Below, piece by piece: positions 44,028 to 54,918 of a DNA stretch of 64,000 nt (position 1 is the first letter of the stretch; each line of letters opens with the position of its first letter). The notes below the pieces were generated by a model that saw nothing but the letters and a program-made list of their open reading frames with translations, did not search any database and had not been told where the DNA came from. The DNA is from Aurantiacibacter aquimixticola (GTDB lineage: Bacteria; Pseudomonadota; Alphaproteobacteria; Sphingomonadales; Sphingomonadaceae). The translations under genes and the position numbers were made by a program. Location: contig NZ_RAHX01000001.1 of the NCBI RefSeq assembly GCF_003605475.1, forward strand, positions 558,001 to 622,000, written 5' to 3'.

Positions 44028-46355
44028 ATGCGGCAGAAGGAACTCAGGATCGCGCTGGTCTGCTACGGCGGCGTCAGCCTTGCCGTATATATGCACGGCG
44101 TCACCAAGGAGATCTGGAAGCTCGCGCGCGCCAGCCGCGACTTCCACGAGGATGGCGTCGCGCCGCAGGGCGGCGTCGAGCAGGTCTATAACGCTCTCTT
44201 CCGCCGGATCGAGGAAAAGCACCAACTGCGCCTGCGCATGCTTCCCGACATCGTGACTGGAGCGAGCGCGGGCGGCATCAATGCCGTATTTCTCGCGCAG
44301 GCAGTCCATTCGGGGCGTAGTCTGGAGCCGCTGACCGAATTGTGGCTGGAAAACGCCGACGTCGAGAAGCTGGTGGCGGAAGAGGCTCGGCCGTGGTCCG
44401 ATCTCGCGGCCAAGCCTTTCATGCGCCCGATCGTCTGGTATCTCTCGAACCGGCCCGGCAATGCGGTGAACGAAAGCGTCGCCTACGAAACGCGCGACGA
44501 GGTTCGGCGCAAGCTCTCCAGCCTGGTGCGCGGCCGCTGGTTCGAGCCGCCTTTCTCCGGCCTCGGCTTCTCCAGGCTGCTTCACGACGCGCTGATGGCG
44601 ATGAATGCCGGCCCGGCCGACACGCCGCTGCTGCCACCCGGCCATCCGCTGGACCTGCTGGTGACGGCGACCGATTATCGCGGTCACCGCGAAGTGCTGC
44701 GCCTCAACAGCCCCCCGCTCGTGGAGGAAAGCGAACACCGCATGCCGATCGGTTTCCGCGCGCATGTGCCAGGCGATGGCGGACACGACCTTGCAGACCT
44801 GCGCGAACTGACATTCGCCGCGCGCGCCACGGCTAGTTTTCCCGGCGCGTTCCCGCCACTGAAGGTGGCGGAAATCGATGCTCTATCGGACAATGCGTGG
44901 TCGCAGCGGGACGCCTTCCTGCACCGCATCATGCCGACCCATCTGGAGCGCGGCACGGTCGAGCATGTCGAATTGATCGACGGATCGGTGCTGGTAAATG
45001 CGCCATTCGCAGGCGCGATGGCCGGCCTGGGCGTCCGGCCCGCGCAGCGGGAGGTGGACCGGCGCTTCGTCTATATCGACCCGACACCGCGGCGTCCGGC
45101 CATCGATGGCGAAGAGAAAGTGCGCCCTGCCGGATTCTTCTCCGCCATCGTCGGTTCGCTATCGACCATTCCGAGAGAGCAGCCGATCCGCGACAACCTC
45201 GAAGTGCTGGAGGACCAGACGCGCGAGGCGTTGCGACTGCGTCGTATTGTGAGCGCCTTGCGGCCCGAAGTCGAAGCCGCGGTCGAGAAACTGTTCGGAC
45301 GCACGCTGTTTCTTGATCGGCCAACGCCCAAGCGACTGGCAAATTGGCGCTCGCGCGCGCAGCAGGCCGCGGCCGAGCGGGCCGGATATGCCTTTCACTC
45401 TTACGCGCAGGCAAAGGTGGCGGGCATCTTCGATCGGCTTGCCGACCTCGCGCTGGCCGCCGCACCCTTGGCCGATCTTCCATCGCACGATGTGATCGTG
45501 GCGCATCTGCGCCGAGCGGTGGAAGAACGAGGGCTCAGCGAACTGAGCGCGCCGGGAGGGGGTGCCAGCGAGCCCGCAATCGCCTTCCTGCGCGATCACG
45601 ATTTGGCTTTCCGCGTCCGGCGACTGCGCTTGTTGGCGCGGCGACTTTCGCGGGAATGGGACGCCGACCCGGACATTCCCGACGAGGGGCTCGAGGCCGC
45701 GCGCGAGCAGGTCTACGCCGCGCTCGCCCTGTATTTCGAGAAAGAGGACATCGCTTCGCTAGGCGACGGGTTCGCTGCAATCGCAGCGGAGGTGATGGGC
45801 GCGCCCGACGCTTTTCTTGGCGCGCTGGCGGAACGCCGCGCGCTGCGAGAGACGGACACGCAGGCAGAGCTTATCCTGGCCGAAGCGCTCGAGATCATGC
45901 CGAAAGGCCTGCGCCGCCGCGTGCTGCTCGCGTATCTCGGCTTCCCGTTTTACGATGTCGCCACATTGCCGCTGCTGCAGAATGAGGGGCTGACGGAATT
46001 CGACCCCGTAAAGGTCGATCGCATCAGCCCGGACGACGCACTCTCGATACGCGAGGGCGGGACCGCAGCGACGCTGCGCGGTACGGAATTCTTCAATTTC
46101 GGCGCGTTTTTCAGCCGCTTTTACCGAGAGAACGACTATCTATGGGGCCGTCTGCACGGGGCCGAGCGCATGATCGATCTCGTCTGCTCGACCGTCCCCG
46201 ACGGTTTTGCGGCAAACGAGTGCCAGCGGTTCAAACGCGACGCTTTCCTCGCCATTTGCGACGAGGAGGAAAGGCGCGCGCTTTGCAATCCGCGTCTTGT
46301 GGGTCAGCTGCGTGAAGAAATCATGGCGAAACTCGGAGCGAGCGCGGCTCCCTAA
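44028..46355 (+). CDS. Patatin-like phospholipase-family protein (large form)
   Basis: The 775-residue protein has its patatin lipase domain at the N terminus: the oxyanion-type start LRIALVCYGGVSLAVYMHGV, the nucleophile elbow VTGASAGGINAVFLA with serine in GASAGG, and the catalytic aspartate in ELIDGSVLVNAPF near residue 315. The long C-terminal part (about 400 residues) is helical, rich in Arg and Ala, without recognisable domains. This length and layout match the patatin-related protein family found in alphaproteobacteria. It probably hydrolyses phospholipid or other acyl esters. No signal peptide is seen. The 3' end overlaps convergent dnaJ by four bases. Confidence 0.9.
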   Translation: MRQKELRIALVCYGGVSLAVYMHGVTKEIWKLARASRDFHEDGVAPQGGVEQVYNALFRRIEEKHQLRLRMLPDIVTGASAGGINAVFLAQAVHSGRSLEPLTELWLENADVEKLVAEEARPWSDLAAKPFMRPIVWYLSNRPGNAVNESVAYETRDEVRRKLSSLVRGRWFEPPFSGLGFSRLLHDALMAMNAGPADTPLLPPGHPLDLLVTATDYRGHREVLRLNSPPLVEESEHRMPIGFRAHVPGDGGHDLADLRELTFAARATASFPGAFPPLKVAEIDALSDNAWSQRDAFLHRIMPTHLERGTVEHVELIDGSVLVNAPFAGAMAGLGVRPAQREVDRRFVYIDPTPRRPAIDGEEKVRPAGFFSAIVGSLSTIPREQPIRDNLEVLEDQTREALRLRRIVSALRPEVEAAVEKLFGRTLFLDRPTPKRLANWRSRAQQAAAERAGYAFHSYAQAKVAGIFDRLADLALAAAPLADLPSHDVIVAHLRRAVEERGLSELSAPGGGASEPAIAFLRDHDLAFRVRRLRLLARRLSREWDADPDIPDEGLEAAREQVYAALALYFEKEDIASLGDGFAAIAAEVMGAPDAFLGALAERRALRETDTQAELILAEALEIMPKGLRRRVLLAYLGFPFYDVATLPLLQNEGLTEFDPVKVDRISPDDALSIREGGTAATLRGTEFFNFGAFFSRFYRENDYLWGRLHGAERMIDLVCSTVPDGFAANECQRFKRDAFLAICDEEERRALCNPRLVGQLREEIMAKLGASAAP

Positions 46356-47473
46356 GCTCCGAACACATCCTTCACCTTTTCGAAGAAGCCGCGGCTTTCG
46401 GGACACTCGTCGCCCGTTTCTGTCTCGCGAAATTCGCGTAGAATTTCCTTCTGGCGCGACGATAGCTTCGTGGGCGTTTCCACCTGCACTTCCACGACCA
46501 GATCGCCGCGGCCCCTGCCCTGCAAAACAGGCATGCCTGCGCCGCGCTTGCGCAGCTGCTTGCCGGACTGGATGCCCGCCGGAATCTCGATCGCATGGCT
46601 TTCGCCGTCGAGACCTGGGATCTCGATGGTCTCGCCAAGGGCCGCCGCCGTGAAGCTCACGGGGACGCGCGTGAACAGTGCCGTGCCTTCGCGCTGGAAG
46701 ACAGGATGATCCTTCACGTGAACGAAAATGTAGAGATCGCCAGCGGGCGCGCCGCGCGGCCCAGCTTCTCCACGACCGGAAAGGCGGATGCGCGTGCCGT
46801 TGTCGACGCCGGCAGGCACCTCGACATCGAGCGTCTGCAATTCGTCGCTACGGCCCTCGCCGCGGCATTCGTGGCATGGCTGTTCCAGAACCTCGCCCGC
46901 GCCGTGGCAGTTCGGGCAGGGTCGCTCGATCACAAAGAAGCCCTGCTTTGCGCGCACCTTGCCCGCACCGTGGCAAAGCTCGCAGCGGCGGCTCGACGTG
47001 CCGGGTTCCGCGCCTGAACCATCGCAAGTGTCGCATGCGGTCGAAACCTCGACTTCGATCTGCGACTGCTTGCCGTGAAATGCTTCTTCCAGGCTGATCT
47101 GCATGTCGTAGCGCAGATCTGCACCGCGGCGTGGCCTGGCCCGTGCTCCCGCCGGACCGCCACCGCCGAAGGCGCTGCCGAAGATCGTCTCGAAAATATC
47201 GCCAAGATCGCTGAAGTCCTGGCCGCCCGCGCCGGGGCCGCCATTCTGGAAAGCAGCGTGACCGTAACGGTCATAAGCGGCGCGTTTCTGATCGTCCTTC
47301 AACACTTCATAGGCGGCACTACACGCCTTGAAGCGCGCCTCGGCCTCGGCGTCGCCCGGATTGCGATCCGGGTGATATTTCATGGCCATCTGGCGATAGG
47401 CGGACTTGATGGTCTTGCCATCTGCCGTCCGCTCCACGCCGAGCAATTCGTAGAAATCGATGTCAGCAGACAT
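46352..47473 (-). CDS. dnaJ: Chaperone DnaJ (Hsp40)
   Basis: The 373-residue co-chaperone stimulates DnaK ATPase. The J-domain (DFYELLGVERTADGKTIKSA) has the HPD motif in YHPDRNPG. A Gly-rich region follows, then four zinc-binding CxxCxGxG repeats: CDTCDGSG, CELCHGAG, CPNCHGAG and CHECRGEG (the last slightly varied). The C-terminal substrate-binding domains end with ESRGFFEKVKDVFG. I start at MSADIDFYELL (ATG at 47473). It lies 72 bases downstream of dnaK, with a strong hairpin between. Confidence 0.97.
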   Translation of the reverse strand: MSADIDFYELLGVERTADGKTIKSAYRQMAMKYHPDRNPGDAEAEARFKACSAAYEVLKDDQKRAAYDRYGHAAFQNGGPGAGGQDFSDLGDIFETIFGSAFGGGGPAGARARPRRGADLRYDMQISLEEAFHGKQSQIEVEVSTACDTCDGSGAEPGTSSRRCELCHGAGKVRAKQGFFVIERPCPNCHGAGEVLEQPCHECRGEGRSDELQTLDVEVPAGVDNGTRIRLSGRGEAGPRGAPAGDLYIFVHVKDHPVFQREGTALFTRVPVSFTAAALGETIEIPGLDGESHAIEIPAGIQSGKQLRKRGAGMPVLQGRGRGDLVVEVQVETPTKLSSRQKEILREFRETETGDECPESRGFFEKVKDVFGA

Positions 47474-47490
47474 TCGCGAACCCCCAAACG

Positions 47491-47527
47491 CTGCCGCCAC
47501 CGGCGCAGCGAGCGTCGGTGGCGGCAG
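47491..47527 (-). terminator. Hairpin between dnaK and dnaJ
   Basis: Perfect 12-base arms CTGCCGCCACCG and CGGTGGCGGCAG enclose a 13-base loop. On the minus strand it starts 18 bases after the dnaK stop and is followed by CGTTTGGGGG, only a short U-run. It is probably a partial terminator or an RNA-stabilising structure that lowers dnaJ relative to dnaK. Confidence 0.6.
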
Positions 47528-47545
47528 TTTTGTCCATCGGGATAA

Positions 47546-49483
<1,938 letters not shown>

Positions 49484-49584
49484 AATTCCCCATCTCTTTC
49501 AATCATTGGACGCTGCGCGTTCGGCCCCCCGATCCCGCGGCAGGGCCATTAGGCAGCTCGAAAAAAGCTGTGTAGCGATGCGCG

Positions 49585-49612
49585 ATATAGGAGCGGTTTC
49601 GCTTGGCACAAG
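49585..49612 (-). promoter_or_regulatory. Candidate RpoH (sigma-32) promoter of dnaK
   Basis: On the minus strand CTTG (49612-49609) is followed after 17 bases by CCTATAT (49591-49585). This fits the alphaproteobacterial heat-shock sigma pattern CTTG...C-ATNT, and the spacing suits it. The leader to the dnaK ATG would be about 95 bases. No CIRCE element (TTAGCACTC...GAGTGCTAA) was seen in this gap. Confidence 0.5.
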
Positions 49613-49658
49613 AGACCCCAGCGCCTAGAAAATCGGCATTGTCCAAGAGGGGAACATC

Positions 49659-50189
49659 ATGCGTTTTACGAAGTTTGCCATCGCCCTGCCCGCCTGCGCC
49701 GCAGCGCTCGCGCTGGCCTCATGCGGCGAAGAACCGGAAGCTGTTGCAGTGGCCGAGGGCGACTGCCCGCCGGGTATCGAAGTCGCCAATGGCTGGATGG
49801 CGCTGCCCGCCGTCGCCGGCAATCCGGCTGCGGCCTATTTCGACATCACCAACGGATCGGACAGCCAGATCACCATTCGCGGTGTGGACGTGCTGGGCGC
49901 GGAAAGCGGCGTGCTTCACGAAACCACTACCTGGAACCTGGAGGAAGACATGCAGGAAATCCTTCAGCTGGGCGTCGCTCCCGGTGAGACGGCGCGCTTC
50001 GAACCGGGTGCCCGCCACGTGATGGCGATGGGCATGGGCGAAGGCACGGAGCCCGGCGGCGAAACCGAAGTGACGCTCACTTTCGTCGGCGGTGACAAGT
50101 GCAGCTTCCCGGTCACCGCTTACCCGGCAGGCGAGATGCCCGACGATTTCGAGCCGACGCCGACCGAGGAAGAGGCGGAAGACGCTTGA
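49659..50189 (+). CDS. Copper chaperone PCu(A)C-type lipoprotein
   Basis: The 176-residue precursor has a lipoprotein signal with lipobox LASC. The cupredoxin-like PCu(A)C domain shows the copper-binding pattern H...M...H.M: the histidine of VLHETTTW, methionine of EDMQEI, and RHVMAMGMG. Such proteins deliver Cu(I) to the CuA centre of cytochrome oxidase in the periplasm. A purine-rich ribosome-binding site (AAGAGGGGAA) precedes the ATG. The stop overlaps the TTG of the next gene, so the two are coupled. It is divergent from dnaK. Confidence 0.9.
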   Translation: MRFTKFAIALPACAAALALASCGEEPEAVAVAEGDCPPGIEVANGWMALPAVAGNPAAAYFDITNGSDSQITIRGVDVLGAESGVLHETTTWNLEEDMQEILQLGVAPGETARFEPGARHVMAMGMGEGTEPGGETEVTLTFVGGDKCSFPVTAYPAGEMPDDFEPTPTEEEAEDA

Positions 50190-50692
50190 GCGAGAAAGCG
50201 GCGCTCTCCTGCCCCGTAGGCGGGGAGCGCCCGCTGACGCCGGGTGAGGTTGCCCTCGCCCGCTCCATGTTCGGCGATGCGATCGTGTGCGACAAGGTCA
50301 CGATCCGTCGCCGGAAATGGGCGTTCTTTCAGCCGCGCAATATCACTATGGCGCCGCGCGGCCATCTTCATTTTCACCCGAATGGGACTGCCTATTGCGA
50401 AGATTTCGCTTCGGCGTCGCTGCACCGGCAGGCGCTGTTCATCCACGAGATGACGCATGTCTGGCAGACCCAGACGCGCGGCGAATGGTATCTGGTGCTC
50501 AATCGCATGCCCTGGGCGCGATACGACTACGCGCTGAAGCCCGGATGGCGACTCGAGCAATACGGGATCGAGCAACAGGCGCGGATCGTCGAGCATGCCT
50601 TTCTGCTGCGCAACGGTGCTCGGCTGCGCGGCGTGGCGGACAAGGCGGCCTATGATGCGCTGGTCGATTTTCCTGGCGCTAGCGCCGCGTGA
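50186..50692 (+). CDS. HExxH-motif protein (vgr-related / DUF4157-like)
   Basis: The 168-residue protein carries the zinc-peptidase-type motif HEMTHVWQTQ near residue 88 and the stretch YDYALKPGWRLEQYGIEQQARIVEH. This matches the family annotated as vgr-related protein in sphingomonads; the E of HExxH and the downstream glutamate in EQQARIVE suggest a metal site. Biochemical function is unknown. The start is a TTG overlapping the previous stop (TTGA), and the end overlaps the GTG of the next gene. It has no signal peptide. Confidence 0.75.
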   Translation: MSEKAALSCPVGGERPLTPGEVALARSMFGDAIVCDKVTIRRRKWAFFQPRNITMAPRGHLHFHPNGTAYCEDFASASLHRQALFIHEMTHVWQTQTRGEWYLVLNRMPWARYDYALKPGWRLEQYGIEQQARIVEHAFLLRNGARLRGVADKAAYDALVDFPGASAA

Positions 50693-51270
50693 CCGATTTC
50701 GAATTCATCTTCGTTCTCTACGCGCTCATCCTCGGCCTTTCGCTGGTCGCTCTTCTCAGCGGCCTCGGGCGAACGCTCGAATACGAATTTGCTAGCGACG
50801 CGGATGGGCGGGAGGGAAGCTTCCGCGTCGGTTGGCTCACGCCGCTCATGGCGATTTTCGTCATGCTGGATCTGATGTCGTTCTGGAGCTTTGCCTGGGT
50901 CGTGCGCGATTTGCTTACGGTCAATCCGGCGACACTGCTCGGCGTTATGACATTCGCCAGCGCCTATTATGTTGCCGCGCGGCTGGTCTTTCCCGAAGCG
51001 CCGGAGAACTTTCGCGATCTCGACACGCACTATTATCGCACCAGCCGTACGATCTTCGGCATCCTTATCGCGCTCGTGTTCGTGCAATGGGCCTATCTGC
51101 TCACTATCGAGCAAATTCGCGGTGGACTGCTGACGCCGACCAGCGTCGGCCTGACGCTGCTATTCGTCGGGATGATGCTTGCGGCGATGGTTATCCGCAA
51201 CCGGCACGTTCAATCCGCGCTGCTGGTCGCACTCAGCGTGCGTTACCTCGTCCTCTACATCTTCAACTGA
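50689..51270 (+). CDS. Membrane protein of unknown function, six hydrophobic segments
   Basis: The 193-residue protein opens MTDFEFIFVLYALILGLSLV and has helices near residues 5-25, 47-70, 78-98, 120-140, 150-170 and 175-192, with a conserved-looking soluble stretch FPEAPENFRDLDTHYYRTSR in the middle. I do not recognise a family. It starts with GTG overlapping the HExxH gene stop and ends just before convergent grpE. It is likely in the inner membrane. Confidence 0.7.
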   Translation: MTDFEFIFVLYALILGLSLVALLSGLGRTLEYEFASDADGREGSFRVGWLTPLMAIFVMLDLMSFWSFAWVVRDLLTVNPATLLGVMTFASAYYVAARLVFPEAPENFRDLDTHYYRTSRTIFGILIALVFVQWAYLLTIEQIRGGLLTPTSVGLTLLFVGMMLAAMVIRNRHVQSALLVALSVRYLVLYIFN

Positions 51271-51282
51271 CGCGCAGCGCGA

Positions 51283-51864
51283 TTATTCGGGCTTCTTTGC
51301 CACGCCGACCATGCTCGGACGCAGCAGGCGATCCTTGATGACGTAGCCCGCCTGCATTTCCTGCACGATCGTGCCGGGTTCGGCCTCGTCGGTAGGCACT
51401 TCCATCATCGCCTGGTGCCGGTTGGGGTCGAGCGGCTGGCCCATCGCCTCGATACGGCTGATACCGTGCTGGGCAAACGCCTTTTCCAGCTCGCGCTGCG
51501 TGGCTTGAATGCCGACGACGAGGCCCTTGAACTTGGAGTCTTCCCGCAGGTCTTCCGGCACCGCTTCGATGGCGCGGGCGAGATTGTCGGCGACGCTCAG
51601 GATATCGCGCGCAAAACCCGTGGCGGCGTAGGCGCGCGCGTCCTGGATGTCCTTTTCCATCCGGCGGCGGACATTCTGCGTATCGGCCTTCGCATACAGC
51701 ACGTCCTGCTGCGCCTTTTCGAGATCGGCCCGGAGGCTGGCGATCGCTTCGTCACCATTCTCTTCGGCCGCTTCCTCGCCCTCGTCGTCGGCGAGAAATT
51801 CCTCCGGCACGCCCTCTAATTCTTTTTCGACCGCTTCGTCGCGGTCCTGTCCATTATCCGTCAT
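51283..51864 (-). CDS. grpE: Nucleotide exchange factor GrpE
   Basis: GrpE releases ADP from DnaK. The 193-residue protein has an acidic N-terminal tail, a long coiled-coil helix (LRADLEKAQQDVLYAKADTQN) and the C-terminal beta domain with the typical DPNRHQAMMEVPTDE and VIKDRLLRPSMVGVAK. It lies 10 bases downstream of hrcA in the usual hrcA-grpE pair. Confidence 0.97.
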   Translation of the reverse strand: MTDNGQDRDEAVEKELEGVPEEFLADDEGEEAAEENGDEAIASLRADLEKAQQDVLYAKADTQNVRRRMEKDIQDARAYAATGFARDILSVADNLARAIEAVPEDLREDSKFKGLVVGIQATQRELEKAFAQHGISRIEAMGQPLDPNRHQAMMEVPTDEAEPGTIVQEMQAGYVIKDRLLRPSMVGVAKKPE

Positions 51865-51874
51865 ATTCGCCTTG

Positions 51875-52918
51875 CTATCCGATTCGTTTGCCCAGCGATC
51901 GGGCCGTGAAGTCCACGATGGGCACGACTCGCGCGTAATTCAACCGCGTCGGCCCGATCACCCCGAGAACGCCGACGACCTTACCCTCGCGATCGCGATA
52001 GGGCGCAGCGACCACGGATGATCCGCTGAGCGCGAAGAGGCGATTCTCCGCGCCGATGAATATGCGCGCCGATTTCGCCTCGCGTGCACTCTCGAGCAAT
52101 TCAGCGACCGATTGCTTGCTCTCCAGGTCCTCCAAAAGCGAGCGGACCCGCTCGATATCGGTGAGCGCCGCCTCGTCCAGAAGATTCGCCTGCCCGCGAA
52201 CGATCAGCACCGGTCGCTTGTCGGCATCCTGGCTCCAAACCGCGATGCCAGCTTCCACCAGCGCCGCGCTCGCGGTGTCGAGCGCGCTTTTGCCCGACGC
52301 AATTTCGCGCTGCATAGCACTTGCCGCCTCCGCCAGCGTCCTTCCGGCGAGGTGCGCGGAGATGAAATTGCTCGCCTCCTGCAACGCAGCGGGCGATGGC
52401 GCGGTGCCGAGATCCAGCACGCGGTTTTCAACCTGCCCATCCTCGCCCACCAGAACCGCCAGCGCGCGCATCTCGTCGAGCGGGACGATGCGCATCTGCG
52501 AGAGCGTCGGTTCGCGCCGCGGCACCATCACCATGCCTGCAGCGCCGGATATGTCGGATAGCAGCGCGCTCGTATTCTCGAGCGCCGTTTCCACTGGCCC
52601 CGGCTCGGCCAATTGTCGTTCGATGGCGGCGCGTTCGGCTGCGCTGGGCTCTGCGACCTGCATGATGCCGTCCACGAAAAGACGCAGCCCGCTTTCGGTC
52701 GGCATGCGCCCTGCGCTCGTATGCGGCGCGGCGAGCAGGCCCAGCTGTTCCAATTCGCTCAGCACGCTACGGATCGACGCCGAGGAAAGGTTTAGTCCAC
52801 CCTGCGCTGCCAGCGCCTTCGATCCGACAGGCTGCCCGCTCGCCAGATAATCTTCAACAACGAGGCGAAAAATGTCGCGTGCGCGGTCTGTCAGTTCGGA
52901 GATTGGCGGGGACGGCAT
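51875..52918 (-). CDS. hrcA: Heat-inducible transcription repressor HrcA
   Basis: HrcA binds CIRCE elements to repress heat-shock genes and is thermosensitive in folding. The 347-residue protein has an N-terminal winged helix (TDRARDIFRLVVEDYLASGQ with PVGSKALA and SSASIRSVLSELEQLGLL). The dimerisation and inserted domains include PHTSAGRMPTESGLRLFVD, and the C-terminal GPTRLNYARVVPIVDFTA is typical. The start is only 54 bases from the divergent rph. No CIRCE element is apparent in the gaps of this window. Confidence 0.95.
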   Translation of the reverse strand: MPSPPISELTDRARDIFRLVVEDYLASGQPVGSKALAAQGGLNLSSASIRSVLSELEQLGLLAAPHTSAGRMPTESGLRLFVDGIMQVAEPSAAERAAIERQLAEPGPVETALENTSALLSDISGAAGMVMVPRREPTLSQMRIVPLDEMRALAVLVGEDGQVENRVLDLGTAPSPAALQEASNFISAHLAGRTLAEAASAMQREIASGKSALDTASAALVEAGIAVWSQDADKRPVLIVRGQANLLDEAALTDIERVRSLLEDLESKQSVAELLESAREAKSARIFIGAENRLFALSGSSVVAAPYRDREGKVVGVLGVIGPTRLNYARVVPIVDFTARSLGKRIG

Positions 52919-52972
52919 GACAGGGGTCTATCTAGTCGCTAGGGCCGCATGCGCAAACATCTGGAGAATTTC

Positions 52973-53686
52973 ATGCGACCTTCCGGCCGTGCGCCCGACG
53001 AAATGCGCGCCATCACCATCGAAACCGGCTTCACAAAGCATGCGGAGGGCAGCTGCCTGATAAGCTTCGGTGACACACGCGTGCTGTGCACCGCCAGTGT
53101 GGAAGAGCGTATCCCGCCGTGGCTTCGCGGCAAGGGTTCGGGCTGGGTCACTGGCGAATATTCGATGCTGCCCCGCGCCACGCACACCCGCGGCTCGCGC
53201 GAGGCTGCGCGCGGCAAGCAGAGCGGGCGAACGCAGGAAATTCAGCGCCTTATCGGGCGCAGCTTGCGTGCCGTGTGCGATTTGGAAAAGCTCGGGGAAC
53301 GGCAGATCACCCTCGATTGCGATGTGTTGCAGGCGGATGGCGGCACCCGCACCGCCTCGATCTCCGGCGCCTGGGTCGCCCTGCGACTTGCGGTCGATAG
53401 CCTCATGAAAAGCGGCGATCTGAAGCAGGACCCGATCACGGCGAAGATCGCGGCGATTTCCTGCGGTATTCATCAGGGCACACCTGTTCTCGATCTCGAT
53501 TACGATGAAGATTCGAATGCCGATGCCGATGCCAACTTCGTATTGATCGAAGGCGGCCAGATTGCCGAAGTGCAGGCGACGGCAGAAGGTGCCACCTATG
53601 ACGAGGAGGGCCTGCTTCGCCTTCTGCGCCTATCGCAAATGGGCTGCGCCGAGATCTTCAAGGCGCAGGAGGCTGCCGTCCAGTGA
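52973..53686 (+). CDS. rph: Ribonuclease PH
   Basis: This 237-residue phosphorolytic exoribonuclease trims tRNA 3' ends. It opens [20 protein letters not shown], the classic RNase PH start, and continues with [33 protein letters not shown], with the arginine-rich [27 protein letters not shown], and [23 protein letters not shown] start at the ATG at 52973 with CTGGAG upstream. The stop overlaps the rdgB GTG. Confidence 0.97.
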   Translation: MRPSGRAPDEMRAITIETGFTKHAEGSCLISFGDTRVLCTASVEERIPPWLRGKGSGWVTGEYSMLPRATHTRGSREAARGKQSGRTQEIQRLIGRSLRAVCDLEKLGERQITLDCDVLQADGGTRTASISGAWVALRLAVDSLMKSGDLKQDPITAKIAAISCGIHQGTPVLDLDYDEDSNADADANFVLIEGGQIAEVQATAEGATYDEEGLLRLLRLSQMGCAEIFKAQEAAVQ

Positions 53687-54312
53687 CGCGAAGGATCGGC
53701 TCGGGCAAGCTTGTCATCGCAACGCACAACGCGGGCAAATTGAAGGAAATCGCCGCGCTGCTGAAGCCTTATGGGCTCGACTGCATTTCGGCGGGATCAC
53801 TCGGCCTTCCGGAGCCTGCTGAAACCGGCAAGACCTTCATTGCCAATGCATTGATCAAGGCGCGCGCTGCGGCGGAGGCTGCCGGTCTGCCGGCACTGGC
53901 TGATGATAGCGGTCTGTCGGTCGTCGCTCTCGATGAGCGACCGGGCGTCTACACCGCCGACTGGGCAGAGCGGCAATGGTTCGAGGGCGAGCCGGGACGC
54001 GATTGGTATATGGCGATGGGCAAGGTGGAAGGGCTGTTGCAAGCGAAGGGGCCGGACACGCCGCGCGTCGCGTGGTTCAGCTGTGTCCTCGCCCTTGCCT
54101 GGCCGGACGGTGAGCACGCGATTTACGAAGGCCGCGCAAACGGAAAGCTGGCCTGGCCGCCGCGCGGAGAAATGGGCTTCGGTTATGATCCGGTCTTCGT
54201 GCCGGACGGTCGAGAGCAGACTTTTGCCGAGCTAGACCCTTCCGACAAGCACGCGATCAGTCACCGCGCCGACGCCTTTGCGAAGCTGGTCGCGGATCAG
54301 TTCGCAAGCTGA
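53683..54312 (+). CDS. rdgB: XTP/dITP diphosphatase (RdgB/HAM1)
   Basis: The enzyme removes deaminated purine nucleotides such as ITP and XTP from the pool. The 209-residue sequence shows [20 protein letters not shown], the metal-binding [26 protein letters not shown], and [20 protein letters not shown]. The start is a GTG overlapping rph, a common rph-rdgB pair. hemW follows further downstream after a convergent CAP gene. Confidence 0.97.
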   Translation: MTRRIGSGKLVIATHNAGKLKEIAALLKPYGLDCISAGSLGLPEPAETGKTFIANALIKARAAAEAAGLPALADDSGLSVVALDERPGVYTADWAERQWFEGEPGRDWYMAMGKVEGLLQAKGPDTPRVAWFSCVLALAWPDGEHAIYEGRANGKLAWPPRGEMGFGYDPVFVPDGREQTFAELDPSDKHAISHRADAFAKLVADQFAS

Positions 54313-54313
54313 G

Positions 54314-54871
54314 TCAATAGGCCATCTGGTCGTAAATGTTCCCGGCAGGCCAGTAACGGCAAACGAGGAAATCGTCCTGCGTATTGCGAGCGATTGCGCA
54401 GCCAACCTCCTCGGTGTCGCGCCATATCACCTGCGTATAGTGACCGACATCGGGCCAATTGCCGGTGCTGGAGACATTGGGAAACGGTGCGTGGCGGTAA
54501 TAGCGTCGTTCCTCGACGAAAGCGCCGATCATCGTCTCCGCGCTGTAATAGCCGGCCGTGCCCATCCAGAGATTTTCGCCGGCTCCCCCGCGACCTTCGC
54601 GGCTTGCATGCTGCATCCGCCCGCGTCGGGCTAGCTCATCGGCCCAGCTTTGCGCCTGGTTTGCGAGGCGCGGGCTCCAGCGAAGCCGCGGCACGCCGAC
54701 GTCGGCGCGCGCCTCGTTATGCGAGGTTAGCAAACGTTCGGCAAAAGCGTTGCCGCTCGGCAGGGAAGCGCGCGTTGGCGGTTGCCATTGCTGACCCGAA
54801 GACGGGACGGCACAAGCGCCAAGCGTGGCGATGGAGACGGCGGCGGTGATAAGCAGGACCCGTAATTTCAT
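54314..54871 (-). CDS. CAP/SCP-domain lipoprotein
   Basis: The 185-residue precursor has the lipobox LGAC near residue 20. The CAP domain is complete: LTSHNEARADVGVPRLRWSPRLANQAQSW with the conserved HNxxR, MQHASREGRGGAGENLW with His and Glu, and WPDVGHYTQVIWRDTEEVGCAIA with the third cavity residues, ending YWPAGNIYDQMAY. The bacterial CAP function is unsettled; it is expected on the outer-membrane inner leaflet or periplasmic face. I start at the ATG at 54871, just upstream of the lipoprotein signal. Confidence 0.9.
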   Translation of the reverse strand: MKLRVLLITAAVSIATLGACAVPSSGQQWQPPTRASLPSGNAFAERLLTSHNEARADVGVPRLRWSPRLANQAQSWADELARRGRMQHASREGRGGAGENLWMGTAGYYSAETMIGAFVEERRYYRHAPFPNVSSTGNWPDVGHYTQVIWRDTEEVGCAIARNTQDDFLVCRYWPAGNIYDQMAY

Positions 54872-54918
54872 TCCTGCACCTTGACTTAAAGGCGTGAACG
54901 AAGGCTGAAACACGGCAT

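Noticed and set aside
43929..44786. N-terminal extension of the MBL hydrolase frame
   Set aside because: It overlaps the patatin gene in antisense and would hide a good signal peptide.
49484..49658. CIRCE element at dnaK
   Set aside because: No TTAGCACTC-N9-GAGTGCTAA or close variant in the gap; an RpoH-type promoter fits better.
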